Assembly: GCF_021730395.1 (NCBI RefSeq)
Contig: NC_069362.1
Location: 68,465,501 to 68,529,500 of the forward strand
Source: Mercenaria mercenaria
Taxonomy: Eukaryota; Mollusca; Bivalvia; Venerida; Veneridae
Reading direction: 5' to 3'
DNA length: 64,000 bases
Position 1 is the stretch's first letter; every line of letters starts with the position of its first letter. The position numbers and the translations under genes were made by a program. Of this stretch, positions 52,810 to 62,847 are shown piece after piece. The notes under the pieces were generated by a model. That model saw only the letters and a list, made by a program, of their open reading frames with translations. It ran no database searches and was not told the DNA's origin.

Positions 52810-54503
52810 AATCCCCCGCCGTGGCGGAGGGATTATAGGAATGGTCTGCGTCCGTCCTTCCGTCCGTCTGTCCGTCCTTCCGTCCGTCTTTCCGTCCGTC
52901 CTTCCGTCCGTAACAAAATCGTGTCCGGTCCATATCTCCTAAACCCCTCGAAGGATTTTCATGAAACCTGGGTCAAATGATCACCTCATCAAGACAATGT
53001 GCAGAACCTATGAGTCAACCTTGTCGGTTCAAGGTCAAGGTCACAACTCGAGGTCAAAGGTTTGAGCCTGCCATTTTGTGTCCGCTCTATATCTCCTAAA
53101 CCCCTTGAAGGAATTTTATAAAACTTGGGTCAAATGATCACCTCATCAAGATGATGTGCAGAACCCATGAGTCAGCCATGCCCGCTCAAGGTCAAGGTCA
53201 CAAGTCAAGGTCACAAGGTTTGAGCCTTCCATTTTATGTCCGCCTATAATCTCTTAAAACCCCTTGAAGGAATTTTATAAAACTTGGGTCAAATGATCAC
53301 CTCATCAGACAATGTGCAGAACCCATGAGTCAGTCATGCCGGCTCAAGGTCAAGGTCACAACTTAGGGTCAAAGGTTTTGAACCTTCCATTTTGTATCCG
53401 CTCTATATCTCCTAAACCCCTTGAAGGATTTTCATCAAACTTGGGTCAAACGATCACCTCATCAAGGCAATGTGCAGACTTTATGAGTCAGCCATGTTGG
53501 CTCAAGGTCAAGGTCACAACTGAAGGTCAAAGGTTTGAGCCTTCCATTTTGTGTCCGCTCTATATCTCCTAAACCCTTGAAGGAATTTATAAAACTTCGG
53601 TCAAATGATTACCATCATCAGAACGATTGTGCAGAAATTATGAGTCAGCTGCCAGCTCAAGGTCAGGGTCACACTCAAGGTCAAAGGTTTGAGCCTTCCA
53701 TTTTGTGTCCGCTCTATATCTTTTAAAACCCTTGAAAGAATTTTATAAAACTTGGGTCAAATGATCACCTCATCAAGACGATGTGCAGAACCTATGAGTC
53801 AGTCATGCCGGCTCAAGGTCAAGGTCACAACTTAGGGTCAAAGGTTTGAACTTCCATTTTGTGTCCGCTCTATATCTCCTAAACCTCTTGAAGGATTTCA
53901 TCAAACTTGGGTCAAACAATCACCTCATCAAGGCGATGTGCAGACCTTATGAGTCAGCCATGCCGGCTCAAGGTCAAGGTCACAACTGAAGGTCAAGGTT
54001 TGAGCCTTCCATTCGTGTCCGCTCATATCTCCTTAACCCTTGAAGGAATTTTATAAAAACTTGGGTCAAACGATTACTCATCAGAACGATGTGCAGAAAT
54101 TATGAGTCCAGCCATTGCCAGCTTTAAGGTCAAGGTCACAACTAAGGGTTGAAGGTTTGAGCCTTCCATTTGGTGTCCACTCTGTATCTCGTTAAACCCT
54201 TGAAGGATTTTCATCAAACTTGGGTCAAATGATCACCTCATCAACAGCTCATGAGTCAGCCATGTCAACTCAAGGTCAAGGTCACAACTGAAGGTCAAAG
54301 GTTTCAGCTCTGTATCTCCTAAACCCCTTGAAGGATTTTCATGAAACTTTGGTCAAATGATCACCTCATCAAGACGTTGTGCAGAATTCATGAGTCAGCC
54401 ATGTTAGTTCAAGGTCAAGGTCACAGCTAAAATCAAAGGTTTTACCCTTTCACTATCCATAGCAGTGGCGGGGGATTTAGCTGTCTTTCAGACTGCCTTG
54501 TTT
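52810..54503 (+). mobile_element. HINE-like element (family F), complete, nested
   Basis: The 5' end is TTAATCCCCCGCC and the 3' partner GGCGGGGGATT, followed by a GTCTTTCAGAC hairpin and TGCCTTGTTT. A long GTCCGTCCTTCCGTCC tract lies at 52848-52912. Ten units of about 155 bp ('tatatctcctaaaccccttg' and 'ctcaaggtcaaggtcacaac') follow. The open frames at 53312 and 53535 are satellite artefacts. Confidence 0.82.
52848..52912 (+). repeat. GTCC/TTCC tetramer microsatellite
   Basis: About sixteen tetramers of GTCC, TTCC and GTCT; this GTCY-type tract recurs near the 5' end of families C, E, G, H and N. Confidence 0.9.
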
Positions 54504-55539
54504 AAAAGTTTTCAGAATGTTTATCATTATAAAGTCTATTTGAAATATGTATAAACTAGGTTGTCTTAGGTCACAAACTAGGTACCTAGCTGAAAAACAT
54601 GTAAAAAAAAAATACTGTGGAGGCCACAATTTCTGAAATTTGAATATTCATTATTTTTCAGAATGTATCTTTGAAATCTATGATCATGTCAAAACTGGTT
54701 TATATCAGGTAAAAACAATTTTAGGTCACTAGGTCAAATCATAAAGAATCCTTGTCAACACTTTATACCAGATTTTCATAGATCTTTGTCAGAATGGTTG
54801 TTTCCATGAAATGTAGGTCAAGTTAGGAACTAAGTTATTTGAGATGAAAAATTTGGTCACTATTTTAAATCATATAAAGTCTTTGTTAATGCTACAGAAG
54901 CCACATTTTCTATCTCCATGAGTCTTTGTTATACTGTTTGACTTCCTAAAATCTAGGCTAAGTATGAAACTAGGTCAGCTGTAGTCAGAAACTAAGTCAC
55001 CAGGTCAAGTCATAGAAAAGATTTTGTAAACAACCCTATCAGATTTACAAAAGACATGGTCAAGAGTTTAAATGTGATTTAGGTCCAATTGGATATAAGG
55101 TCATCTGGGGTATGAACTGAAAAGTAATGTGAGCAGTACAGGGACAATCATTAGAAAATCTTGTACTTAAGGACAAGCCGAAGCAGTAAAACGGTATTCT
55201 AAGCCACACTTTGAAGTGAATAAATAGTTTGGTCGTAGTTTCAAATTAAATAAATAATCTGGCCTCAATTTTAGGAATGTTATCCTAGAATCTCAAGATA
55301 TAAATTGTTTGCTAACAAACAGCTTTTTCAATATTCCAGTTATTCTACAGATTCCAAGTAAATTTTAAGTTTGAAAGAAATGATTTCTAAACCTGATTTC
55401 TATTCTTAGATATCTTAGAATCTCTGAAAATATTTATTCAGATACTATTCAAGTCTTTTCCATATGCTGATCAAACCTCATCTTCTGTTAAAAAAAAAAT
55501 AGAATTTTAAAAGAAAATTTGGTCCATTTTTGTCTCGCC

Positions 55540-55900
55540 CACTTTTAGCTCTCTAAGTTCAGAAGTTTTCATCCAATCTTCACCAGACTTGCTGACAATA
55601 TTTGTTGACATAATATCTCGGACAAGTTTGTTAACCACCCAAATGTTCAACAGATAAGGGCAGTTGCCTTTGTTCAGAAGAAAGCCTCTTTGTTTTCTGG
55701 ATCAAAGGTCAAGGTTATGGGAATCATGAAACAACCGAATAATTGTGTCTGATCAATAACAGGAACCTTAGGCCACAAATCTGAATAGCATTATAGTCTA
55801 TGGTCTTGACCATGCTACTTTATGGTTTTGGGGTCAGACGGGCAAAAGTGAAGATCACATTAACCATCTGCAGTTGCTTTTCATCTATGATTTGAATTTT
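55540..55900 (+). mobile_element. Family N-type fragment, forward
   Basis: 'tccaatcttcaccagacttg', 'ctgacaatatttgttgacat' and 'gacaagtttgttaaccaccc' are the reverse complement of family N satellite parts (19880-20060). Both ends are worn. Confidence 0.45.
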
Positions 55901-57394
55901 ATGGATAATATTCACACTGATAGAAAACTTGTTTGCCAAAAAATATGTCAAAGTGCAGCAACATGTCTTGGCAACATGCACTGAGAATATGGCATCATTC
56001 GGATGTAGGAGACAAAAGTAAACAACATTTAAACTAAGTCAGTACCACTGTTTATAATGCATGTTATGTCATCATCGACTCGCATAGATAATCAGCAGTT
56101 GTTTAGATATGTAGAAATTTTGGCGAAAAGCAACTGAAATTTATAAACTAATGAAGCAGATGCCACAACAATGTTCGGTCATCTGTGTCTTGACTTTCAA
56201 GTAGTACAGACGATTCGCAAATGTCCCATACATGCTTAAAGACAGTGGAGGTGAAGGAAGAAAACAAAAAATCTGTGATTCCGCATTAACGTTAATGTAC
56301 GACGCCATGGATAAAGACCAAGTATTCACGTTTAGCACCCTGTCTGAGATGCTTGGCATAAGTGATCTTACTTTTCGGTATTCAAACTAAACAAGTCATT
56401 ATGAAAGCATCTCGAAGAAGGCACAACATCGTTAACGTCGTTAAAATATGATCACAGTGTGCCGGGTTGGTGTAAGTGACTGTTTTCAATGTGGCGTAAC
56501 TCCTGGCTGTATGATCAGAATCATGTCAAATTTGCAGTACAGTGAGCAGAAAGATTGCGAATCACGATGGTATATTTTTTGTTTAGTTGCATTAAAGTAT
56601 GTAACAGCTAGAGAAAAAGTCTACATTATTTTTGAACAACCCTCGTAGACTTTCATTCCCCATATCATGGAATCCTAGAAGAAGAACTATTGTTTATACC
56701 TGGTAATAAATTAAGAATAGTAGTAAAACTGATTTACAAAAGTTTCATTTTACAGCCAGCATTGATTCCATGTGTGGTTTTATGATAGACAGCGGAATAC
56801 TTTAATACACAATTCAGAAAGCCATTCAACATATGACAGTCATTTACTTCTCCTTTCAATAATTTATGTATGAAGTATAACAGGCTTTGTCTATGATTTA
56901 GCATTAAAACATAATGGACTTGTCTATAAACATGTGTGCATAAAACAATTACATTTATGCCTGGGTTACAAATGTTAATGTATTCTTCGCTCCGGGAGAG
57001 CAAGCTTGTGAAGGCTTTTAAGTCTTGGATTACTAAGCAACTCTGTTCAGATATTATCCTTATGGTAAGAGAGGGGATTGGGTTTTGAGGTTATCAGTCT
57101 CTTACAGATAGGTACCTCACAGTGTTAACATATATTGCTAATATACAGAGATGAAACAGAAAGGTAGCACCTAGGTATTATGTAGCAGAGATATTTGGCA
57201 TCCGCATGACCTGAATCTTGTTGAAGGATTTTCATGAAATTTTATTCTTGCTTTCCTAGCAGGGAAAGTATACATTTGTCCAAGCATGTGCCAGAGATAG
57301 GTATTCCTGTCTTTCCCTAGTCTAAAATATCGTGCACTTAGGTACTGGCACTACTATGATGTCATAAACTAATAAGACAAGAAAAATGATCTTT
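55901..57394. other. Single-copy DNA, one small unassigned frame
   Basis: No recognised gene. The 52-codon frame at 56232-56390 is listed separately. Confidence 0.4.
56232..56390 (+). CDS. Unassigned small frame, coding-like composition
   Basis: 52 codons from ATG 56232 to TAA 56388-56390. The sequence is MLKDSGGEGRKQKICDSALT, LMYDAMDKDQVFTFSTLSEM, LGISDLTFRYSN. Amino-acid usage looks more protein-like than that of other frames here (mixed charged and hydrophobic, 'MYDAMDKDQVFTFSTLSEML'). There is no recognised family, neighbour or splice evidence, so it may be a chance frame or an exon of an unrecognised gene. Confidence 0.2.
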   Translation: MLKDSGGEGRKQKICDSALTLMYDAMDKDQVFTFSTLSEMLGISDLTFRYSN

Positions 57395-57530
57395 CATGCC
57401 TGTCTGTGTAAGACAGTTTTTTTCCCAACCCTCGGGACAGCTTGGATAAAGAAACCTTGCTAACGCTCGGTTTTTCATTCCACACTGTCCCTGTGGTAGG
57501 GAAAACCTGTCTTACAGTCAGGCAGGCATG
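57395..57530. repeat. Fold-back hairpin, about 136 bp
   Basis: The arms CATGCCTGTCTG..TGTAAGACAG and the inverse CTGTCTTACAG..AGGCAGGCATG, plus an inner GGGACAG/CTGTCCC pair, make a near-complete palindrome. Confidence 0.8.
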
Positions 57531-57663
57531 TAAGATCTTTATACTCTGATGATCATCACATTATGCATCTTTTTGTGTTTCTGGCAAAAAGTCATGGTCA
57601 TATCTCGAGATGCAAGGCCAGGATCATAACATGAAAGACAAAAGTTTGACTCTTGGATTATGT

Positions 57664-57862
57664 TAGTTTAGTTTATACTAATTTATTTTAGCTTGATTGT
57701 GATGAAAGCTTCAAGCTTATTTGAACCACTCTCAAGTCCACTTCCTGGAAAAACCAGTACTGGTGTCATATGAGAAGTCATGGTCATGACCCCAGTGGGG
57801 CTCGAACCCACGACCCCTGGATTGAGCAGCCAATACATTATCCACTAGATCACCACTACCCT
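57664..57862 (-). mobile_element. tRNA-derived SINE (SINE-3, second copy)
   Basis: Same layout as 11311-11512: tail TTTAGTTTATACTAATTT at left, tRNA-like head at right (minus strand GGTTCGAGCCCCACTGG, TCTAGTGGATAATG). Confidence 0.78.
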
Positions 57863-57968
57863 TGGAATATGGCTTCTCATGAAAACTGAGTCAAATAATG
57901 GTCTTTTAAATTAATAAAATGAGCAAAATCACTAGTTATTGTTGAGTAATCATATGCCCATATTTCTT

Positions 57969-58837
57969 TTAAGTTCACCTCAGCACTGTGACCGGTCATT
58001 GTCCTTTGTTGTCCATCGTGCGTTGTGCATCGACATCTATCAACATTTGCCTTGTTAACATTCTAGAGGGATTCTTAAAGTTTGTTCATATTCTACCAGT
58101 ATGTTAAAAACATCAGCCTCAGGCCACCAGAGGGGTAGTCTCTTTATATGCCCCCGCCATAAAATGGGGGGTGGCATATAGTCTTACCCCTGTCAGTGTT
58201 TGTGTTTGTTTGTGTGTTAGGGAAAGGGTGGTATTCGTGTCCGGGCCATAACTTTGACATGCATGGTCCGATTTCAGAATAATTTGACACAAATGATAAG
58301 CATGGATAGACGATGTGTCAAGCGCAAAACTATTTCATTAGCTCAAAGGTCAAGGTCACAGTCCTTGGTTGAACTTAGCCAATTTTCACTACATAAGTGG
58401 TCTTCGTGTACGAGCCATAACTTTGACATGCATGGTCCGATTTCAGAATAATTTGACACAAATGATAAGCATAGATAGAGGATGTGTCTTGTGCAAAAAC
58501 CATTCACTAGCTGCTCAAAGGTTAAGGTCACAGTCCTTGGTTGAACTTTGCCAATTTTCACTACTTCTACAGATTACTAAATTTTCTGATTTCCTACAAT
58601 ATTTTTTTGTAAATAAATAGGGCCAAGGGTCCTTCTTTTAGTTTGTGAGCAGTACCATGCCTGTGACCTTTCTCATGTTGCGGGGGCATCCGTGTCTGAC
58701 ACATTTCTAGTTTATATATGTTATTATAATTCTGTATATAGTAGATACTTTGAAAACTTCTTGTCAGAAAACGAAATAATTTCACATCTATTACTCAGTC
58801 AAGTGAGCGATCTAGGACCACCATTGCCCTCTTGTTT
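57969..58837 (+). mobile_element. Worn family A/C-type element, host of family I
   Basis: The 5' end resembles TTAAGTTCACCTCAGC and the 3' end is AAGTGAGCGATCTAGG, then GACCACCATTGCCCTCTTGTT. It is interrupted by family I and followed without a gap by family J. Confidence 0.6.
58147..58713 (+). mobile_element. HINE-like element (family I), nested
   Basis: The 5' end is ATGCCCCCGCC and the 3' partner TTGCGGGGGCAT, then a GTGTCTGACAC hairpin and TTTCTAGTTT. Two units of about 170 bp ('ccataactttgacatgcatg') contain 'aaggtcaaggtcacagtcc'. Confidence 0.78.
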
Positions 58838-59517
58838 TTAGCTGATCTGATTTTTTGAAAAAAAAATGATGAGTTATTGTGATCACTTGATCGGCGTCGG
58901 CGTTTAAGACATTGCCTGGTTAAGTTTTATCATTTATGTTTAGGTCAGCTTTTCTCCTAAACTATCAAAAGCTATTGCCTTAAAACTTGCAACACTTGTT
59001 CACCATCAATAGCTGATTCTGTACTGCAAGAAACTTAACTCCATCCTGCTTTTTGCAAGAATTATGACCTCTTTTGGACTTAGAAAATATCAGATTTCTT
59101 GGGTTAAGTTTTATGTTTAGGTCAGCTTTTCTCCTAAACTATCAAAACTATTGCTTTAAAACTTGCAACACTTGTTCACCATCAAAAGCTGACTCTGTAC
59201 GTACAGCAAGAAGCATAACTTCATCCTGCTTTTTGCAAGAATTATGGCCCCTTTTGGACTTAGAAAATATTAGATTTCTTGGTTAAGTTTTGCGTTTAGG
59301 TCAACTTTTCTCCTTTACGGTTAAAGCTATTGCTTTAAAACTTGCAACACTTGTTCACCATCAAAAGCTGACACTGCACAGCAAGTACCATAACTGTACA
59401 TTGCTTTTTGCAAGAATTATGGCCCCTTTTGGACTTAGAAAATCATGGGTAGGTCAGTATTTCTATTATACAGAGACAAAAAATCAGATGAGCGTCTGGC
59501 AAGGCGGTGCTCTTGTT
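58838..59517 (+). mobile_element. HINE-like element (family J, complete copy)
   Basis: It begins TTTAGCTGATCTGATTTTT; the 3' partner AAAAATCAGATGAGC is followed by a GAGC..GCTC hairpin and TCTTGTTTTT. Three units of 181 bp start near 58918, 59099 and 59279 ('ggttaagttttatgtttagg'). A GGCGTCGGCG tract lies near the start. It directly abuts the CTCTTGTT end of the preceding element. Confidence 0.8.
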
Positions 59518-59755
59518 TTTGTCTGGTCTAAAGTGTTTGGTATGCATTGAACTTGATAAAACACTCATTATATCAAGCCAGCGTGTCCCTTGCTCTTGGG
59601 TTAAGTTCACATTTAGGGTTCAGTCTGTATGTTCTTTTGTGAAAGTGCTGGTGGTAAACCACAGGACACATGCTTCAGTCTCCTTGCAACACACAGCTGG
59701 GTAGTGTGTCTGGACATATTTCCAGACTTAACTTAAATTTTGGGCTGAAAATGCA

Positions 59756-59964
59756 TACTGTGAAGTCATTAATATTTGTGGGGGACTAATTTTCGTGGAT
59801 TCCGTGGTTGAGTCAATCCATGAAATTTAATCCCAATGAAAAGTAAAAATCCCATTCATTTTATGTTCAAAAGTTGAAATCCACGAATTCGTACCCCCAA
59901 GAAATTGCCATTTTGACCAAAACCACGAAATTTCATGCCCAGGAAATTAAATGATTTTACAGTA
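59756..59964. mobile_element. 209-bp MITE with TACTGTRAARTCATT ends
   Basis: The left end TACTGTGAAGTCATTAAT and inverted right end TACTGTAAAATCATTTAAT. The interior has further inverted pairs (GTGGGGGACTAATTTTCGTG against CGAATTCGTACCCCC). A fragment is at 24825-24975. Confidence 0.8.
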
Positions 59965-61654
59965 TTACCAGTTCTGCATAATAATACTAATTTTTAGGAC
60001 ACTACTTCACAAAAGAAGTCTTTGATGTAATTGTCAGGACGCCAATTCATTCCCTGGTTTACATTGAGACAATTAATATTCCTGTCAGAATCTGATGTTG
60101 ATTTCTTATAATATTTGTTATCCTTTGCTGCAGAGTTGCTGCCTGACTGCATGTTAAATATCCATACATTTAATTTCCTTGGTGCATGTCATGGGGATAG
60201 GGACAGATTATATAAAGTAACTAACTTTCTGTTATAAAAGAAATCCACACGATCAATAGACCTTTACTTGTTACTCTTAACACAATAACTTGTTACTCTT
60301 AACACAATATCGGTGGAGATATAATGGGGTGAACTTTTCAATCATCACTTAACTACAGTCAGGGAATTTTAGAGGAACTGATGACAGACTTGTAGCTCTT
60401 GGGGCCTGTCATTATAAGATGATCTAAGAGCATGTGAAAATGGCAGCAACCCTTAGTGATTTTGTTTGTTCAGTGAGAAGAATTTGACTGGTTTATGTAG
60501 TTTGAGCACAGGTTGGATATGTAATTGGTCCATTCAAATGATTAGCATTTGCCATGTTTGGGAATAATTTGGCCTGAATATGATACCCATTTGCACTAGT
60601 AATTACAAAGTCAAATACATTCAGCATGTCAATTTGCATCAGAAGAAACAGCTTTTAATTTGATAGATTAAGCAACCTTTCTGACTAAATTTATATTAAA
60701 ATCGGGCGTGCATTCCCCTTTGTCATCATCATTTTCAGAGAAAATTTCTAAGACTGTTTTCTTCAGCTGAGTTTTACTATTACATACATTGGAATGTATC
60801 TAATATAAGGCCTTGTTGAGCAATGAAATATATGATAAATGTGAATGTCTTGGAGAGATAAATTTTATTAGATATGTTCATGTGATATCCATTTAGCATA
60901 TTGAGCCATGATCAATCTGTGTGACTTAAGTATAGCAGTAATTAAGTCTATAGTACATTATGTTGTTTATTTGTAAATAAATTCTGCAAGTAATAACTGT
61001 TATTTTTAATAACCAAATTATTCAAAATTATAAACAATATTGTGTTATAATTATTGGAGTGATATATCTGATCCAGACAAAAAACTGATTAACCTAACAT
61101 GATTAAAGGGACATATTGTTGTGTGTTGGTGACATTTGATTCCAATAAAGGACAATATTGAGAAAACCCCTAGAGAGGACTAACAACCCTGTTTAAACAG
61201 GGATGAATCATTTTCTAATGATTCACAGAAGTCAGAACAATCAATGCTGGCTCACTGATTATTGCATTGGACTTATGTTGCATGGAGTTTAAGGGAGACA
61301 TATTTTGCAACATGTGGCTTAAAAGCTTGTAGTGTTTTCTGTTGACGGAATTATAAACGGACTGCAGGATTTCTTGTCATATTAGTACAGGTTCATATTG
61401 GTATGTATATGCCAGCTAAAGTTAGTGTTATTTCACCTGCTTTTGGAATGATTAAAGATGGAAATTAAAGCAGTTGTTTGTATTTTTGTTTATTTATTTC
61501 AATAAATATTTCTGGCATATATATTATATCATATTTACAATAGTTGTAAATCCCGCATGATAACACAAACAATAACATGTTTGATAATTATGATTTTTCT
61601 TCATTAAAACATTCCAATACAGAAAATATTTTTGTATAAAATTACAGTATGCAC
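59965..61654. other. Single-copy DNA; no gene seen
   Basis: A long AT-rich stretch with no open frame of interest and no recognised repeat. Confidence 0.45.
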
Positions 61655-62065
61655 TTGTCAATCTGACTAAAGTACATCTCCTATTACGCTACGCATAGGA
61701 TCTGAAAACGACCTATTCATTGCCTCGTTCTGACGGCCCTTTCACTAGCCAATCAGAGCCTAGCTTACAACATCTTGCAAATCTACCTCTAGCATTGACT
61801 TTTGATATTTACAATTCTTATGTCGTAATGTATCAGATAGCCGGTTAGCTCAGTCGGTAGGCCACTTGCTTTGTAAGCGAGGGGTCCCGGGTTCGAGTCC
61901 TGGAATAACTGCAAATTTTTCTTACTCTTTGACAATCGAACAAGTCGCCTGATTGGATAACATAAAAATAGCAATAATGGAAATCCAAAATATACAGAAG
62001 ACGAATGTGAATGGGTCGTTCTCAGATCTTCGTTTAGAAGATCAAGTACTTTAGTCAGATTGTGC
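61655..62065. mobile_element. TIR element with a tRNA-Thr-like unit in its loop
   Basis: Imperfect inverted arms of about 100 bp: CAATCTGACTAAAGTAC, then GATCTGAAAACGACC, then AGCCAATCAG on the left, and the inverses on the right (GTACTTTAGTCAGATTG at 62046-62062, GGTCGTTCTCAGATC, CTGATTGG). The middle (about 61770-61940) contains the tRNA-like unit. The minus frame 61789-62067 is an artefact. Confidence 0.75.
61840..61912 (+). tRNA. tRNA-Thr(TGT)-like sequence, acceptor stem lost
   Basis: GCCGGTTAGCTCAGTCGGTAG (A box), anticodon stem CTTGC/GCGAG with loop TTTGTAA (anticodon TGT), T arm CCCGGGTTCGAGTCCTGG (perfect B box). The 3' acceptor half AATAACT does not pair with GCCGGTT, and the D stem is damaged. 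A TTTTT terminator follows at 61916-61920. Confidence 0.6.
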
Positions 62066-62326
62066 ACTTGTTAACTTCTATCATTGAAAACCTTTTTGAG
62101 TTCAATGATGCATGACAACCGTAACAATCAAACAATAATATAAACATGCTGTTGTTTAAATTATCATGCGGGGAGTAGTAACTTTTTTGTGTTGCATTGT
62201 TTACGTCTTGTTTTAAATATAATTTTTAATGATCAACAGCCAAGCAGAAATATTCATGGGTCATGTCTTCCTGCTGCTAGGTTACTTCTCTATCATTCTT
62301 TTTACAATGATTTTGTATGTGTGTTA

Positions 62327-62552
62327 GGCCTAAAAAAAAAAATTCTTTGTTTCCGGTTATGCCTTTAGAGCATCAGTAAGTTGATTTTTAACATCACGGG
62401 CCATGTTTAAAAAAGTATAAAAAGTGCAGTTTTGCAACTTTTTGTCAAAAAGTTGAAAAAAAATATTCTCCAAGGCCATAAAAACATTTAGGATAGGGCC
62501 AAAAATTTAGGGTAGGTCGGGATACCGGAAACAAACAATTTTTTTTTACGCC
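62327..62552. mobile_element. 226-bp MITE with TTA duplication (Harbinger-like)
   Basis: The ends GGCCTAAAAAA..TTTGTTTCCGG and the inverse CCGGAAACAAA..TTTTTTACGCC are flanked by TTA on both sides (62324-62326, 62553-62555). A 3-bp TWA duplication fits PIF/Harbinger elements; the family call is inference. Confidence 0.72.
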
Positions 62553-62847
62553 TTACTAAGGTTGGGGGAGGGTGAATTGGGGATGTCGAGTTTGCAAGTT
62601 AAAGGGTAATTTTGTCTTGATTTTATTAGTTTAGTGAATATTAGTTTTTGCCAGTAGCATCCAGGGAATAGTTGGAGAATCAAAGTGATAACACGTTTGT
62701 GGAGAAAGAGATTTTTTTTTTTAATATGATGCGATCAACAACACATGCAGTGATAAAATAGTATATTTTCATTTTTGGGTTTGAGCTTAATTATAGTCCT
62801 TTTCATGGGCTTCTACAGAATGTGAATGCACAGAAAATGTAATCTTA

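Larger units (their letters stand above)
52430..55175 (+). mobile_element. Decayed family B/D-type element, host of family F
   Basis: Satellite remnants with 'ggtcactaggtcaaatca', 'tctttgtcagaatggttg' and 'gtcaccaggtcaagtcat' occur on both sides of the family F insert (52430-52809 and 54504-55175). The unit interrupted at 'tcttcttcacttgtt' resumes with 'aaaagttttcagaatgttta'. The worn 3' end is near 55130-55175 (GTGAGCAGTACAGGG, ..AATCTTGTAC). Confidence 0.6.

Noticed and set aside
61789-62067. A 92-codon minus-strand open frame
   Set aside because: It reads through the tRNA-like unit (DSNPGPLAYKASGLPTEL) and both arms of the TIR element.
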